In this document: piece by piece, positions 17,476-25,456 of the stretch
Layout of the letters: each line of letters begins with the position of its first letter
How positions within the stretch are numbered: position 1 is the first letter of the stretch
Assembly (NCBI GenBank): GCA_021325295.1
Contig: JAJPHM010000028.1
Coordinates: 1-47,930 of the forward strand
Direction of reading: 5' to 3'
Length of the DNA stretch: 47,930 nt
Source: Nitrososphaeraceae archaeon
GTDB lineage: Archaea > Thermoproteota > Nitrososphaeria > Nitrososphaerales > Nitrososphaeraceae
Notes under the pieces: model-generated
Told to the model about the DNA's origin: nothing
Databases searched by the model: none
What the model saw: the letters and a program-made list of their open reading frames with translations, nothing else
Position numbers and translations under genes: made by a program

Positions 17476-18534
17476 GTGCAAGGCACATCAGATTATTTGC
17501 AAAGACAGCGCAAAGAGCAGCGTGCGCAGCGAGGCTCACAGATGACAGGTGAAAGTGCACAAGAAGCATACAGGAGAATACTTGCTATGTGCGGCATAAA
17601 GAAAGAGCACCTAATATTGCCAGTCTTTGTACAGGAAAAAGGCAGGCGGGGTTCTAGGCCCGGCGCGATGCCCGGGATTGAACTTTGGGCGCCTGAAAAA
17701 ATAAGCGACCAAGTCCAGGCTATTGTTGATTCAGGGATTCGGTCGATAATTATTTTTGGCATTCCTGAATCGAGAGATGCAGCGGGGTCAGTTGCCGCTG
17801 ACGATGAGGGAATTGTGCAAAAGGCTGTAAGGAGAATAAAATCCGAATTTGGCAGCGCGATCTATGTCATAACTGATGTCTGCATATGCCAGTACAACCT
17901 GTCAGGTCACTGTGGAGTTGTCACTGCTGGCCGCAACGTAAGCAAAGCCAACAGAGAAGAGTTTGATATAGATAATGACAAGACGTTAAAGATTCTGGCA
18001 CAGATTGCAACAAGCCATGCAAAAGCAGGTGCAGACATGGTGGCTCCGTCTTCCATGATGGATGGCCAAGTTCTCTCAATTAGAAAGGCCCTTGATGCAG
18101 GAGGATTCAATGGTGTAAAGATAATGTCTTACTCGTCCAAGCATGCTTCATCACTTTACTCTCCATTCAGATCGACCGCATTTTTTGAAGGAAAGCGAAG
18201 CCAGATAGACAAATCTTCGTATCAGGTGTCCTACGCCAACCCAAGCCAGACGCTCAGAGAAATAGAAGCTGACATCAATGAGGGAGCAGATGCCGTGATG
18301 ATAAAGCCGGCTATGTCTTACCTTGACCTTGTCTCCTTGGTCAAGGAGGAATTTAGCATCCCTGTGGCTGTGCAAAATGTAAGTGGAGAGTACGCTATGA
18401 TAAAAGCCGCCTCCAAGCGTGGCTGGATTGACGAAGAGGATTGGAAGGTACAGCTGGTTGCATCAATAAGGAGAGCAGGTGCAGACAGAATCATTTCATA
18501 CTTTTCATTTGATATAGCAAGATACCTATACTGA
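17476..18534 (+). CDS. hemB: Delta-aminolevulinic acid dehydratase (porphobilinogen synthase)
   Basis: HemB condenses two 5-aminolevulinate molecules to porphobilinogen for haem, sirohaem and cobalamin. The 352-residue protein has the Schiff-base lysines in YSSKHASSLYSPFR (K222) and MIKPAMSYLD (K277), and the catalytic zinc triad C136, C138, C146 in DVCICQYNLSGHC. It is therefore the zinc-dependent class. The first start is GTG 17476. ATG 17542 would remove 22 charged residues that precede conserved sequence and is a realistic alternative. AT-rich promoter elements (CTTTATAG at about 17432-17439) lie upstream. It is single in this window; other tetrapyrrole genes are not adjacent. Confidence 0.95.
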   Translation: MQGTSDYLQRQRKEQRAQRGSQMTGESAQEAYRRILAMCGIKKEHLILPVFVQEKGRRGSRPGAMPGIELWAPEKISDQVQAIVDSGIRSIIIFGIPESRDAAGSVAADDEGIVQKAVRRIKSEFGSAIYVITDVCICQYNLSGHCGVVTAGRNVSKANREEFDIDNDKTLKILAQIATSHAKAGADMVAPSSMMDGQVLSIRKALDAGGFNGVKIMSYSSKHASSLYSPFRSTAFFEGKRSQIDKSSYQVSYANPSQTLREIEADINEGADAVMIKPAMSYLDLVSLVKEEFSIPVAVQNVSGEYAMIKAASKRGWIDEEDWKVQLVASIRRAGADRIISYFSFDIARYLY

Positions 18535-18645
18535 CCTTTTATCTGCCTGCGGCACATTCTACTCTGCAGGGTTGTCTGTACTACCGACTGGTAGTCTTTT
18601 CCGTATGACTTGACCTGTTCAGTAGCCACGGCTTACATCTAGTCA

Positions 18646-18656
18646 CGATTATATAC
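18646..18656 (+). promoter_or_regulatory. TATA box of the tRNA-Tyr gene
   Basis: GATTATATACC sits about 28 nt upstream of the first nucleotide of the mature tRNA, the standard archaeal TATA-to-start distance. The intervening sequence would form at most a very short 5' leader for RNase P. Confidence 0.75.
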
Positions 18657-18680
18657 CATTCTTGCAACAAACGGGAGTGT

Positions 18681-18847
18681 CCCGCGGTAGCTCAGCCTGG
18701 TAGAGCTTTCGGCTGTAGATGTTGGCTTTGGGTTTTAGCTGACCACGTGAAGCAGCCTATCGGGCGCACAACTTCAGTAACCGAAGAGTCGCAGGCTCAA
18801 ACAATATGGCCAAAACCGGCCAGTTGGGGCAGATCCTGCCCGCGGGA
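18681..18847 (+). tRNA. tRNA-Tyr (GTA) with two introns
   Basis: The exons fold into a complete cloverleaf. The acceptor is CCCGCGG (18681-18687) with CCGCGGG (18840-18846), discriminator A 18847. The D stem is GCTC/GAGC (18690-18693/18703-18706), the anticodon stem TTCGG/CCGAA (18708-18712/18781-18785) and the T stem GCAGG/CCTGC (18791-18795/18835-18839). The anticodon GTA is at 18715-18717 and the first pair is C1-G72, an archaeal Tyr identity element. One intron of 61 nt (18719-18779) sits at the canonical 37/38 position. A second of 32 nt (18802-18833, or one base earlier) interrupts the T-loop at 59/60 and contains TGGCC/GGCCA, able to form the central helix of a splicing motif. CCA is not encoded. 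Without the second intron the T-loop becomes CTCAAAT. Confidence 0.93.
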
Positions 18848-18890
18848 TTTTTGCTAATTTGCTTTTGTTTCTTCCATTTTTTCTCCTATT
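18848..18890 (+). terminator. T-rich terminator after tRNA-Tyr
   Basis: A run of five T follows the tRNA immediately, and further T-clusters (CTTTTG, GTTTC, ATTTTTTC) come within the next 40 nt. This is the usual archaeal RNA polymerase termination signal behind a tRNA gene. Confidence 0.6.
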
Positions 18891-18956
18891 GCCTTTTGCT
18901 CTTGCTCCAACGTACTCCATGCAACATTTGGTTTGACTTATTAGTGCCTGCTCACA

Positions 18957-20363
18957 ATGTATGTCATGCCTGATGGCAAGATTGAGACAATAAATCCAGC
19001 AACAGGAAAAGTCATCGCCACATACGACAACACAGCACCAGATGAGGTCAGTAAAAAGGTCAAAGATGCCAGAGCTGCTCTGGGATCTTGGAAAAAGCTG
19101 GATATTTCAGAGCGAGCAGACTATATGAGAAAGCTTGGGCGCGTTATGCGAAAGAACAGGGAAGACTATGCCAAACTGATTACTGAAGAGATGGGCAAAC
19201 CCATAAGGCAATCGATTGCAGAGATAGAAAAATGTGCCTGGGTCTGCGATTATTATGCAGAGCATGCCGAGGCATTCCTCAGGGACGAGCTTATCCCGAC
19301 AGAGTTCCGCAAGAGTTTCGTATCATTTGAACCCTTGGGTGTAATTGCATCTATTATGCCATGGAATTTTCCGTTCTGGCAGGTGATGAGATTTGCTGTA
19401 CCAACACTGACTGCAGGTAATGTCGGCATACTGAAACATTCAAGCGTATGCCTTGGAAGCGCATTGCAGATTGAGCAAGCATTCAGAGATGCCGGCTTTC
19501 CAGAAAATATTTTTCAATCTATAATCGGAGACTACAGGGCTGGAGAGGCGCTTGTCCAGTCTGATATTGATGCAGTATCAGTAACAGGCAGTGTCAATAC
19601 CGGCCGAAGGGTTGCAGAGCTTGCCTCAAAGAATTTGAAAAAGTTTGTACTTGAGCTTGGAGGAAGCGACCCGTTTGTAGTCCTAGAAGACGCAGACCTG
19701 AACCAGACTGCACACATGGCAACGCAGTCCAGACTACTCAACACGGGGCAAAGCTGTATAGCAGCAAAGCGATTTATTGTAGTAAAGGAAGTGGCCGACA
19801 GATTTACAGAATTGTTTGTCGATAATACTGAATCAGAAGTCGTAGGGGACCCGCTTGACCCAAAGACCACTGTAGGTCCCCTTGTGAGAGACAGCCAGAG
19901 GGATATGCTTGCCAAACAGGTAGAAGACGCAAGAACAAAAGGCGGCAATATACTTACCGGTGGTAGCAAGCTAAAAGGAGATGGCTTTTTTTACGAGCCC
20001 ACAATTATTTCAAATGTTACACCTGAAATGGATGTGTTAAGAGAAGAAGTATTTGGCCCAGCCGCTCCCATAATAGTTGTAGATAATGAAGAGCAAGCAA
20101 TAAGGGAGGCCAACAACTCTGAATTTGGTCTTGGAGCAAGCATTTGGACAAACAATATAGACAGAGGCATGAGACTAGCAAGACAGATAGAAAGTGGCAT
20201 TGTTTCAGTCAATGAGATGGTCAAGTCCGACCCGCGGCTGCCGTTTGGTGGAATAAAGCATTCTGGCGTAGGCAGGGAGCTTTCTGAATTCGGCATAAAA
20301 GAATTCGTCAATATAAAATCAGTAGTAGTAAAGGACATCACAAGCAAGCTGCTTGTAGAATAA
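18957..20363 (+). CDS. NAD(P)-dependent aldehyde dehydrogenase, succinate-semialdehyde type
   Basis: This 468-residue enzyme of the ALDH superfamily oxidises an aldehyde to the acid. It has MPWNFPFW (N137), the general base in LELGGSDPF (E233), the nucleophile in NTGQSCIAAKRF (C267) and the C-terminal LPFGGIKHSGVGRE. The motif set (NTGQSC, SGVGRE) resembles bacterial GabD/Sad-type succinate-semialdehyde dehydrogenases. In a thaumarchaeon it could act on succinate semialdehyde, an intermediate of the 3-hydroxypropionate/4-hydroxybutyrate cycle, but other small aldehydes are possible. A TATTAG element about 20-30 nt upstream leaves ATG 18957 or ATG 18966 as starts. It stands alone. Confidence 0.9.
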   Translation: MYVMPDGKIETINPATGKVIATYDNTAPDEVSKKVKDARAALGSWKKLDISERADYMRKLGRVMRKNREDYAKLITEEMGKPIRQSIAEIEKCAWVCDYYAEHAEAFLRDELIPTEFRKSFVSFEPLGVIASIMPWNFPFWQVMRFAVPTLTAGNVGILKHSSVCLGSALQIEQAFRDAGFPENIFQSIIGDYRAGEALVQSDIDAVSVTGSVNTGRRVAELASKNLKKFVLELGGSDPFVVLEDADLNQTAHMATQSRLLNTGQSCIAAKRFIVVKEVADRFTELFVDNTESEVVGDPLDPKTTVGPLVRDSQRDMLAKQVEDARTKGGNILTGGSKLKGDGFFYEPTIISNVTPEMDVLREEVFGPAAPIIVVDNEEQAIREANNSEFGLGASIWTNNIDRGMRLARQIESGIVSVNEMVKSDPRLPFGGIKHSGVGRELSEFGIKEFVNIKSVVVKDITSKLLVE

Positions 20364-20524
20364 GGTAGAGGGCATGAGGAAAGAAGTGACTTGAATGTCC
20401 TATCTTTCCTTGCACTGCATTGCTATAGAGAAGATATGAAAATCAGCCAGACGCATCTATTAATTAAATGCGATCTTTTTGCGAGAAATTACGTGTCTAC
20501 CATTATTATTACTGCATAACCTGC

Positions 20525-21010
20525 TCAGCTGCCCGGTTTTAGTCGGCTTGCAAGATTTAGCCTTGTCTCAACGACAGCAAGCTGTCCTTCAAGCAACTTT
20601 TTGTAACTGGCCAAGAGTTTTGCTTGGTTGCCATACGGTTCCTTTCTGATCTCCACTATCGCTTCTTCAAACTCTGCACTGAGCTTGTTAGTATGAGATC
20701 CAAGGTTACGTATATCCTTGGCATCTAGCGCTGCATTCAAATCCACAGAATGTGTCTTTATCTTTCCAGCTTTCTCTTCAACAACTGCCCGGGTCTTTCT
20801 GCTAGCTGACGAAGCAAGATCTTTGAGTGATCTTCCTGCCTCTTTTGCTTTTGTAGATACGCTCTGATCTTGTGCAGACGTTACCTCGTAAGCCTCATCC
20901 TCCTTTGATGATGCAGCTGCCTCTGTTCTTCGCTTGACAGCTCGCTCTGATGAAGCATTGACAGCCTCTTCATGGCTGGCAGCGTTATCTCTGCTCACAG
21001 TATAGATCAA
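20525..21010 (-). CDS. Conserved hypothetical, charged helical protein
   Basis: This 161-residue protein (TTG 21010 start) is rich in Ala, Glu, Lys and Ser. It has an N-terminal low-complexity half (many short A/E/K/S runs) and a C-terminal helical half with LSAEFEEAIVEIRKEPYG and LLEGQLAVVETRL that should form a coiled coil. No catalytic motif or membrane helix is visible. A TATA-like CTTATAAG (about 21022-21030) lies so close to the TTG that a leaderless start at the in-frame GTG 20998 is equally likely. It lies between the aldehyde dehydrogenase (convergent) and a membrane-anchored protein on the same strand. It may be nucleic-acid- or filament-associated; that is only a guess. Confidence 0.6.
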   Translation of the reverse strand: MIYTVSRDNAASHEEAVNASSERAVKRRTEAAASSKEDEAYEVTSAQDQSVSTKAKEAGRSLKDLASSASRKTRAVVEEKAGKIKTHSVDLNAALDAKDIRNLGSHTNKLSAEFEEAIVEIRKEPYGNQAKLLASYKKLLEGQLAVVETRLNLASRLKPGS

Positions 21011-21075
21011 GCCTCCAAAGCTTATAAGAACTTCAAGTAATTCTTTTCTTCTATTTCTATCGAATAAAAAAAGAA

Positions 21076-21615
21076 TTACTTTTTTCCTGCATCACTGACT
21101 GCCCTTTTCTGTACTTTTCTTTTATTGTACACAAGAAGTGCTACTGCAAAACCCGCTCCAGTAACCCCTAGCCCTACATAGGATAGCAAGGTATAATCGT
21201 AGAGTGCGACCTTGACTGGAAACTCGAAGGTGATGGTATCTCCGTTTCCCAGAGTGTCGTTTAGGTCAATGTCGATTGCATAGGTAGCTTCGCTTGTAAA
21301 AGTATACTGGTATGTATAGTGACCATACGGGATCAGTATCGGATTTGTGCGCGTCACTTCGTTGTTGTCCTTCAGTATTCTGATCAGTATCGGCGTATCC
21401 ACAAGGTCCTGCCCATCAATGGTTGCGACTCTCAGCATTATCTTTACGGGCTGACCGACAAGTGGTCTCAGTGGGTCGGTAGCCATCTCCATCTGGTAGT
21501 TTCCGATTCTCTGACGAAAAGAATTTTTGATCGGGTCGGCAAAGGCAGGGTGGATTGTCAAAGATGCAAGAACAAGTACCGACATCAAAAGCAGAACAGC
21601 CACCTGCCTTTTCAT
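21076..21615 (-). CDS. Secreted beta-sandwich protein with C-terminal membrane anchor
   Basis: From ATG 21615 the product is 179 residues: a signal peptide (KRQVAVLLLMSVLVLASLT to AFA), an external domain rich in beta strands (LVGQPVKIMLRV, YTYQYTFTSEATYAIDIDL), one membrane helix (YVGLGVTGAGFAVALLVY) and a short basic tail. The frame is open upstream to 21705, but a TATA element (ATTTTAAAG on the coding strand, about 21636-21644) about 26 nt before ATG 21615 supports this start and a leaderless mRNA. The fold resembles YtkA- or CopC-like Ig modules of thaumarchaeal surface proteins. It is divergent from a protein of similar architecture at 21819, so the two may share regulation or act together. 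Function unknown. Confidence 0.75.
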   Translation of the reverse strand: MKRQVAVLLLMSVLVLASLTIHPAFADPIKNSFRQRIGNYQMEMATDPLRPLVGQPVKIMLRVATIDGQDLVDTPILIRILKDNNEVTRTNPILIPYGHYTYQYTFTSEATYAIDIDLNDTLGNGDTITFEFPVKVALYDYTLLSYVGLGVTGAGFAVALLVYNKRKVQKRAVSDAGKK

Positions 21616-21716
21616 CGGGACATCTCTGCCTCTTCCTGCTTTAAAATGTTGGGAGTAGCGAATATCACGATCATTTTGCAGCAAATAAAATTGCAAGATG
21701 GACATGGTTTACGTTA

Positions 21717-21737
21717 ATTAGCCGGGTACCGGCTAAT
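21717..21737. promoter_or_regulatory. Perfect 9-bp inverted repeat between divergent genes
   Basis: ATTAGCCGG and CCGGCTAAT form a perfect inverted repeat with a 3-nt spacer (GTA). It lies in the intergenic space between the two divergent membrane-anchored protein genes, overlapping an AT-rich TATA-like element (GTTAATTA, 21713-21720) of the rightward gene. Position and symmetry suit an operator for a dimeric regulator. Confidence 0.5.
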
Positions 21738-21818
21738 CTAGGATTGGTAAAGTGAGCGAATATTAGCAGGATTCTAGCTTTCTGCCTGTTTGTAGCACTT
21801 GTCATTATCCTTGCTGGA

Positions 21819-22307
21819 GTGCCTATTTTTGCGCCTGGCACAAACCTGGCCTATGCGCATTTCTTTGGAGTGATACAGAACGTAGGCCAGTACCAGATAG
21901 TCTTCCAGCCCTATCCAAATCCACCGGTGGCAGGCCAGAACTCGACTCTGAACTTTAGCATCCTGCAGGACAATTATAATATAAACAATGTATATGTGGC
22001 CTTGGTCATCAAGGAAAAAAATACAGGCAAGATAGTTGATCAGATTCCATACAGATTCTACGAATTCAGCGATATTACAATACCATACAGGTTCCAAAAC
22101 ACAACAGATTATACAGTAACTCTGGATGCAAGACTAAACGGCGATACGCAATACCAGACCACTCCGCTTGTGGCAAACTTTGACATATCAACAGGTAACC
22201 CAAATCAACCAATTGTGCCTTTTGACACCCTGATGCTCTATTATGTCACGCCAGCTTCGGCAGCTGCAGCGGGGATAGCAATCTATATTCGGTCAAAGAA
22301 GTCGTAA
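21819..22307 (+). CDS. Secreted beta-sandwich protein with C-terminal anchor; start uncertain
   Basis: The GTG 21819 frame gives 162 residues: a beta-rich external domain (GQYQIVFQPYPNPPVAGQNS, then FYEFSDITIPYRF) and a C-terminal hydrophobic helix (YYVTPASAAAAGIAIYI) followed by RSKKS. The same frame is open back to 21756 and encodes a perfect signal-peptide core (RILAFCLFVALVIILAG), but no ATG, GTG or TTG lies there; only ATT 21762 could start it. GTG 21752 in another frame would join it through a one-base shift. The real N-terminus is thus probably upstream, using a rare start or broken by an indel. Architecture and motifs (GxYQ, PxxGQ, GD near the end) match the divergent neighbour at 21076. 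Confidence 0.7.
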   Translation: MPIFAPGTNLAYAHFFGVIQNVGQYQIVFQPYPNPPVAGQNSTLNFSILQDNYNINNVYVALVIKEKNTGKIVDQIPYRFYEFSDITIPYRFQNTTDYTVTLDARLNGDTQYQTTPLVANFDISTGNPNQPIVPFDTLMLYYVTPASAAAAGIAIYIRSKKS

Positions 22308-22353
22308 CAAGCAACCCACACCAGTCTGATGAAGCAACCTAAGCTAAGATAGA

Positions 22354-22375
22354 CCAGGTTGTTGATTTAACCTGG
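22354..22375. terminator. Hairpin between convergent genes
   Basis: CCAGGTT and AACCTGG pair perfectly over 7 bp around an 8-nt loop. The element lies between the end of the rightward anchored protein (22307) and the end of the leftward fumarase (22402), followed on the plus strand by ATTTTACC. It fits a bidirectional 3'-end signal. Confidence 0.5.
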
Positions 22376-22401
22376 CGCCAATTTTACCTTGTTTAGCCTA
22401 A

Positions 22402-23787
22402 TCAGCTCTTTCCAAGGATATTGTCCTTTGAAAGAGCCTTGTCTAGCTCTTCCTCTGTCATTAGTCCTTTGCTCAGAACCAGCTCCCTTATGCTCTTGTT
22501 TGTCTTTAGAGATTCCTTGTAAATCTCTGCAGCCTTGAGGTAGCCTATATGAGGATTGAGTAGAGTAACAAGTACGGGACTGCGGTAGACATACGATTCG
22601 AGCCTTTTGTCGTTTGCCTGCAGACCATCAATCATATTCCGGGCAAATATCGGAAGAAAGTTCCTCAGCATTGAAGTTGAGTCCAGAATGCACTTTAACA
22701 TACCCGGAAGCATAACATTGAGTTCAAACTGGCCGGCCTGTGCAGCGAATGCTACTGAAACGTCGTTGCCTATTATGTTAAAACATATCATGTTGAGGCA
22801 TTCTGCAAGTGAAGGGTTAACCTTGCCTGGCATAATCGACGAGCCAGCGTGGACTGCTGGTATGAGGATTTCGGCAAGGCCCGCCACCGGGCCGGAGGCC
22901 ATCAGGCGCAGATCATTTGCCATTTTGTTTAGCTCGACTGCAAGATTTCTAAGCGCAGACGAGCAGTTTGCCACTTCCAGTTTGCTCTGCAGAGGATAAA
23001 AGGTATTTTCTGATTGCTTGAGCTCAAGCCCGGATATCTCTGACAAGTATTTTGTAACTGATTCCCTGTAGCCTTTTGGCGTGTTGGCACCTGTTCCGAC
23101 TGCTGTTCCGCCCAGACCTATGTACTTGAGTCTCTTCATGGCGTCAAGCAGCCCATTTCTTGCCTGTGAAATAGAATAGGCATACTCCTCAAACTCTGAG
23201 CCTAGTGTGACAGGTATGGCATCCATCAAATGTGTTCTGCCTATCTTTACGATGTTTTGGAATTCTTTTGCCTTGTCTTGAAGAGATGCTATGAGTTGAT
23301 CTACAGCAGCGCAGACTTTATTCAGGTCAAGAAGTATAGCTACATGCATCGCGGTGGGAAACGTGTCATTGCTTGACTGCGACATGTTTACATGGTCGTT
23401 TGGGCTTATCGTTTCGTAATCGCCTTTGCTTTTTCCAAGTATTTCCAGAGCCCTGTTTGCAATGACTTCGTTGCAGTTCATATTAAACGCAGTACCTGCA
23501 CCAGAGTTGATCTCTTCAACAACAAACTGATCCCTGAACTTGCCGGCCAGAATTTCATCACATGCCTTTACAATTGCGTCAGCCTTGGTGCCATCAAGAG
23601 CCCGCAATTCCTTATTTGCCAAGGCAGCTGAGCGCTTTATCATGACATATGCTGCAATGAGGTTCCAGTCAGCCTTTCTGCCTGTCACCAGGTATTGCTC
23701 TTTTGCCCTTGCTGTAAAGGGACCATAATAGGCGTCTGCTGGAACTTTGACGTCGCCGAGCGAGTCCTTGTCAACCCTAAAAGACAT
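22402..23787 (-). CDS. fumC: Class II fumarate hydratase
   Basis: This 461-residue enzyme of the fumarase/aspartase superfamily hydrates fumarate to malate in the citric acid cycle. It has NDHVNMSQSSNDTFPTAM (130-147), KIGRTHLMDAIPVTLG (181-196) with the active-site His, and the superfamily signature GSSIMPGKVNP (315-325). GxVNP with Gly at that point and the Thr-Phe-Pro-Thr segment favour fumarase over aspartase, which usually has AKVNP and AYPT. Some thaumarchaeal annotations may call it aspartate ammonia-lyase; that is the main alternative. An AT-rich ATTTATTA on the coding strand about 30 nt before the ATG is a likely TATA box. It is monocistronic. Confidence 0.88.
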   Translation of the reverse strand: MSFRVDKDSLGDVKVPADAYYGPFTARAKEQYLVTGRKADWNLIAAYVMIKRSAALANKELRALDGTKADAIVKACDEILAGKFRDQFVVEEINSGAGTAFNMNCNEVIANRALEILGKSKGDYETISPNDHVNMSQSSNDTFPTAMHVAILLDLNKVCAAVDQLIASLQDKAKEFQNIVKIGRTHLMDAIPVTLGSEFEEYAYSISQARNGLLDAMKRLKYIGLGGTAVGTGANTPKGYRESVTKYLSEISGLELKQSENTFYPLQSKLEVANCSSALRNLAVELNKMANDLRLMASGPVAGLAEILIPAVHAGSSIMPGKVNPSLAECLNMICFNIIGNDVSVAFAAQAGQFELNVMLPGMLKCILDSTSMLRNFLPIFARNMIDGLQANDKRLESYVYRSPVLVTLLNPHIGYLKAAEIYKESLKTNKSIRELVLSKGLMTEEELDKALSKDNILGKS

Positions 23788-23829
23788 ACAGTACGCAATC
23801 TATTGTAGGCTAGTAATAAATTGATTGGC

Positions 23830-24300
23830 TCAGGATATTATGATGGCTTTTGCAAGGCCTTCAATTTTTAGAATATCTGCGTGAGTTATCGGCAAGCCGT
23901 GCAGGGGGATGTTTTGATCTTGTTGAGTCTTGGTCTGGCTTTTGCTGTCGGTCCTGTTATAGATCAAGAAAGAAAGAAACTGGGAAGAACTACCGCATAG
24001 AGGTATAGCAGGCAGATACCTTGCCAATCTTTTAAAAATAATTTTCTTGTGCCAGCCATTTTTCTGGCACATTGCTGCTTCATCTTTTTGCAGAAAGCCG
24101 AGGTCTTGAATCTGGTCTACAGTACCTGAGCCCATAAATACGTCATTTGAGGTGATTTTTTTCACAAAGACCAACCTTGACCCGGCGGCCCATTTTCTTT
24201 CTATGCCAACATAGAGGAACCGCCTTGCGTATATCCATATCTCGGATTTGTCAGATATACGAACAATAAACCCGTGCTCTGTAGAGTCTCCTGACGACAA
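23830..24300 (-). CDS. Conserved hypothetical, PUA/EVE-like
   Basis: The 156-residue soluble product begins at TTG 24300. The first 90 residues (FIVRISDKSEIWIYARR, then AAGSRLVFVKKI, then GSGTVDQIQDL) look like a small beta-barrel of the PUA/EVE/ASCH type, which often binds RNA or modified bases; this is a fold guess from strand pattern only. A basic segment (WHKKIIFKRLARYLP) follows, then a linker rich in Gln/Thr and a C-terminal helical GLPITHADILKIEGLAKAI. It lies 42 nt upstream of fumC on the same strand and divergent from serA. No clear TATA element was seen for the TTG start, so the N-terminus is uncertain. Confidence 0.55.
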   Translation of the reverse strand: MSSGDSTEHGFIVRISDKSEIWIYARRFLYVGIERKWAAGSRLVFVKKITSNDVFMGSGTVDQIQDLGFLQKDEAAMCQKNGWHKKIIFKRLARYLPAIPLCGSSSQFLSFLIYNRTDSKSQTKTQQDQNIPLHGLPITHADILKIEGLAKAIIIS

Positions 24301-24398
24301 GACAGTACGGAAAGAGGAAGATCCTGCCTGTCAAAAAGCTTGCTGGCGGATTTTGCCCTATATGATATGATATGGATGATGTAACGCAGATGGCTAAA

Positions 24399-24409
24399 CA
24401 TTATATTAG
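24399..24409 (+). promoter_or_regulatory. TATA box deciding the serA start
   Basis: CATTATATTAG lies about 30 nt upstream of ATG 24435. Transcription should begin close to that ATG, which makes the upstream in-frame ATG at 24372 untranslatable from this promoter. Confidence 0.65.
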
Positions 24410-24434
24410 TACTGGACTTGATCCTCCCATCCAT

Positions 24435-25367
24435 ATGCAAGTCGCAGGCAAGGTTCTGATCTGTGATGCTATAGATCAATCTGGCATTAATGCATTAAAG
24501 AATGCTGGCATGACAGTCGACTACAGGCCCGAGATAAAGCCAGACGAGCTGATATCTTCTGTGGCTACGTACGACGTAATAGTAGTTAGAAGCAGAACCA
24601 AAGTTACCGAAAAGGTAATTTCAGCTGCAAATAATGCAAAAATTATAGCTCGCGTAGGAGTTGGCCTTGATAATATAGATGCAGAGGCTGCCAAATCCAG
24701 GAAGATCAGGGTAATAAATGCACCCGAAGCAGCCACAAATGCTGTTTCAGAGCTGGCTATTGGTCTTATGATCTCACTTGTAAGGAGCATCCCCCGGGCT
24801 GATGCAGAGACAAAGAAGGGAAACTGGATAAAAAAGGATCTCATGGGAACAGAACTCAAGGGTAAGTATCTTGGAATTGTAGGAGTGGGAAATATTGGCA
24901 GAAATCTGGGCCGCATTGCAAAAGCAATGAGGATGAACCTTATTGGTTACGATCCATATCCCATCAACCACGATTATGTCAGAGAAGTCGGACTGATCGT
25001 GACTGACCTAAAGACTCTTGTGGAAAGCTCTGATTTTATCTCGTGTCACGTCCCGTCAACTCCGGAAACAAGACACATGTTCAATGCAGATCTTTTGTCA
25101 AAGATGAAATCAACTGCATATATCGTAAATACATCCAGAGGCGATGTCATTGACGAAAAGGCCCTGTACAATGTGCTGAAGGAAGGCAGGATCGCCGGGG
25201 CAGCTCTTGACGTGTTTGAAACAGAACCTCCAACTGCCAAGGACCTTTTGAGCTTGCCTAACTTTATTTGCACGCCACATATCGGGGCGCAGACAAAGGA
25301 AGCTCAAGAGCTTGCATCCACTGTAATAGCTGAAAAGATTATTCAGATACTCCGCGGTGTGGTCTGA
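24435..25367 (+). CDS. serA: D-3-phosphoglycerate dehydrogenase (short form)
   Basis: SerA oxidises 3-phosphoglycerate in the first step of serine synthesis. The 310 residues contain the substrate domain with VRSRTKVTEKVI and RVGVGLDNIDAEAA, the Rossmann motif GIVGVGNIGRN, the catalytic Arg in NTSRGDVIDE, the Glu in DVFETEPP and the His in TPHIGAQT. The regulatory ACT/ASB domains of long SerA proteins are absent. Although the frame is open to ATG 24372, the TATA box at 24399-24409 supports ATG 24435 with a leaderless mRNA, which also matches where the domain begins. A related 2-hydroxyacid dehydrogenase specificity (for example glyoxylate) is possible but less likely. Confidence 0.9.
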   Translation: MQVAGKVLICDAIDQSGINALKNAGMTVDYRPEIKPDELISSVATYDVIVVRSRTKVTEKVISAANNAKIIARVGVGLDNIDAEAAKSRKIRVINAPEAATNAVSELAIGLMISLVRSIPRADAETKKGNWIKKDLMGTELKGKYLGIVGVGNIGRNLGRIAKAMRMNLIGYDPYPINHDYVREVGLIVTDLKTLVESSDFISCHVPSTPETRHMFNADLLSKMKSTAYIVNTSRGDVIDEKALYNVLKEGRIAGAALDVFETEPPTAKDLLSLPNFICTPHIGAQTKEAQELASTVIAEKIIQILRGVV

Positions 25368-25409
25368 TTCAACCTGACCTGATATTGGCGGCCGGTGGCT
25401 TGTTCACCA

Positions 25410-25430
25410 AGCAGTCAAATCTTGACTGCT
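25410..25430. repeat. Perfect 9-bp inverted repeat downstream of serA
   Basis: AGCAGTCAA and TTGACTGCT are separated by ATC, starting 43 nt after the serA stop and about 190 nt before the eL15 gene. No T-run follows directly. It could be a 3' stability hairpin for serA or an operator. Confidence 0.5.
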
Positions 25431-25442
25431 GATTGTATTGGC

Positions 25443-25456
25443 TGATTGATCAATCA
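25443..25456. repeat. 14-bp perfect palindrome
   Basis: TGATTGATCAATCA is fully self-complementary and lies 13 nt beyond the inverted repeat at 25410-25430, in the serA-eL15 gap. Two symmetric elements so close together suggest a regulatory region, but no factor can be named. Confidence 0.45.

Noticed and set aside
18719-18779. Possible C/D box guide RNA inside the first tRNA intron
   Set aside because: CTGA and GTGA-like tetramers occur, but spacing and a proper C box are missing.
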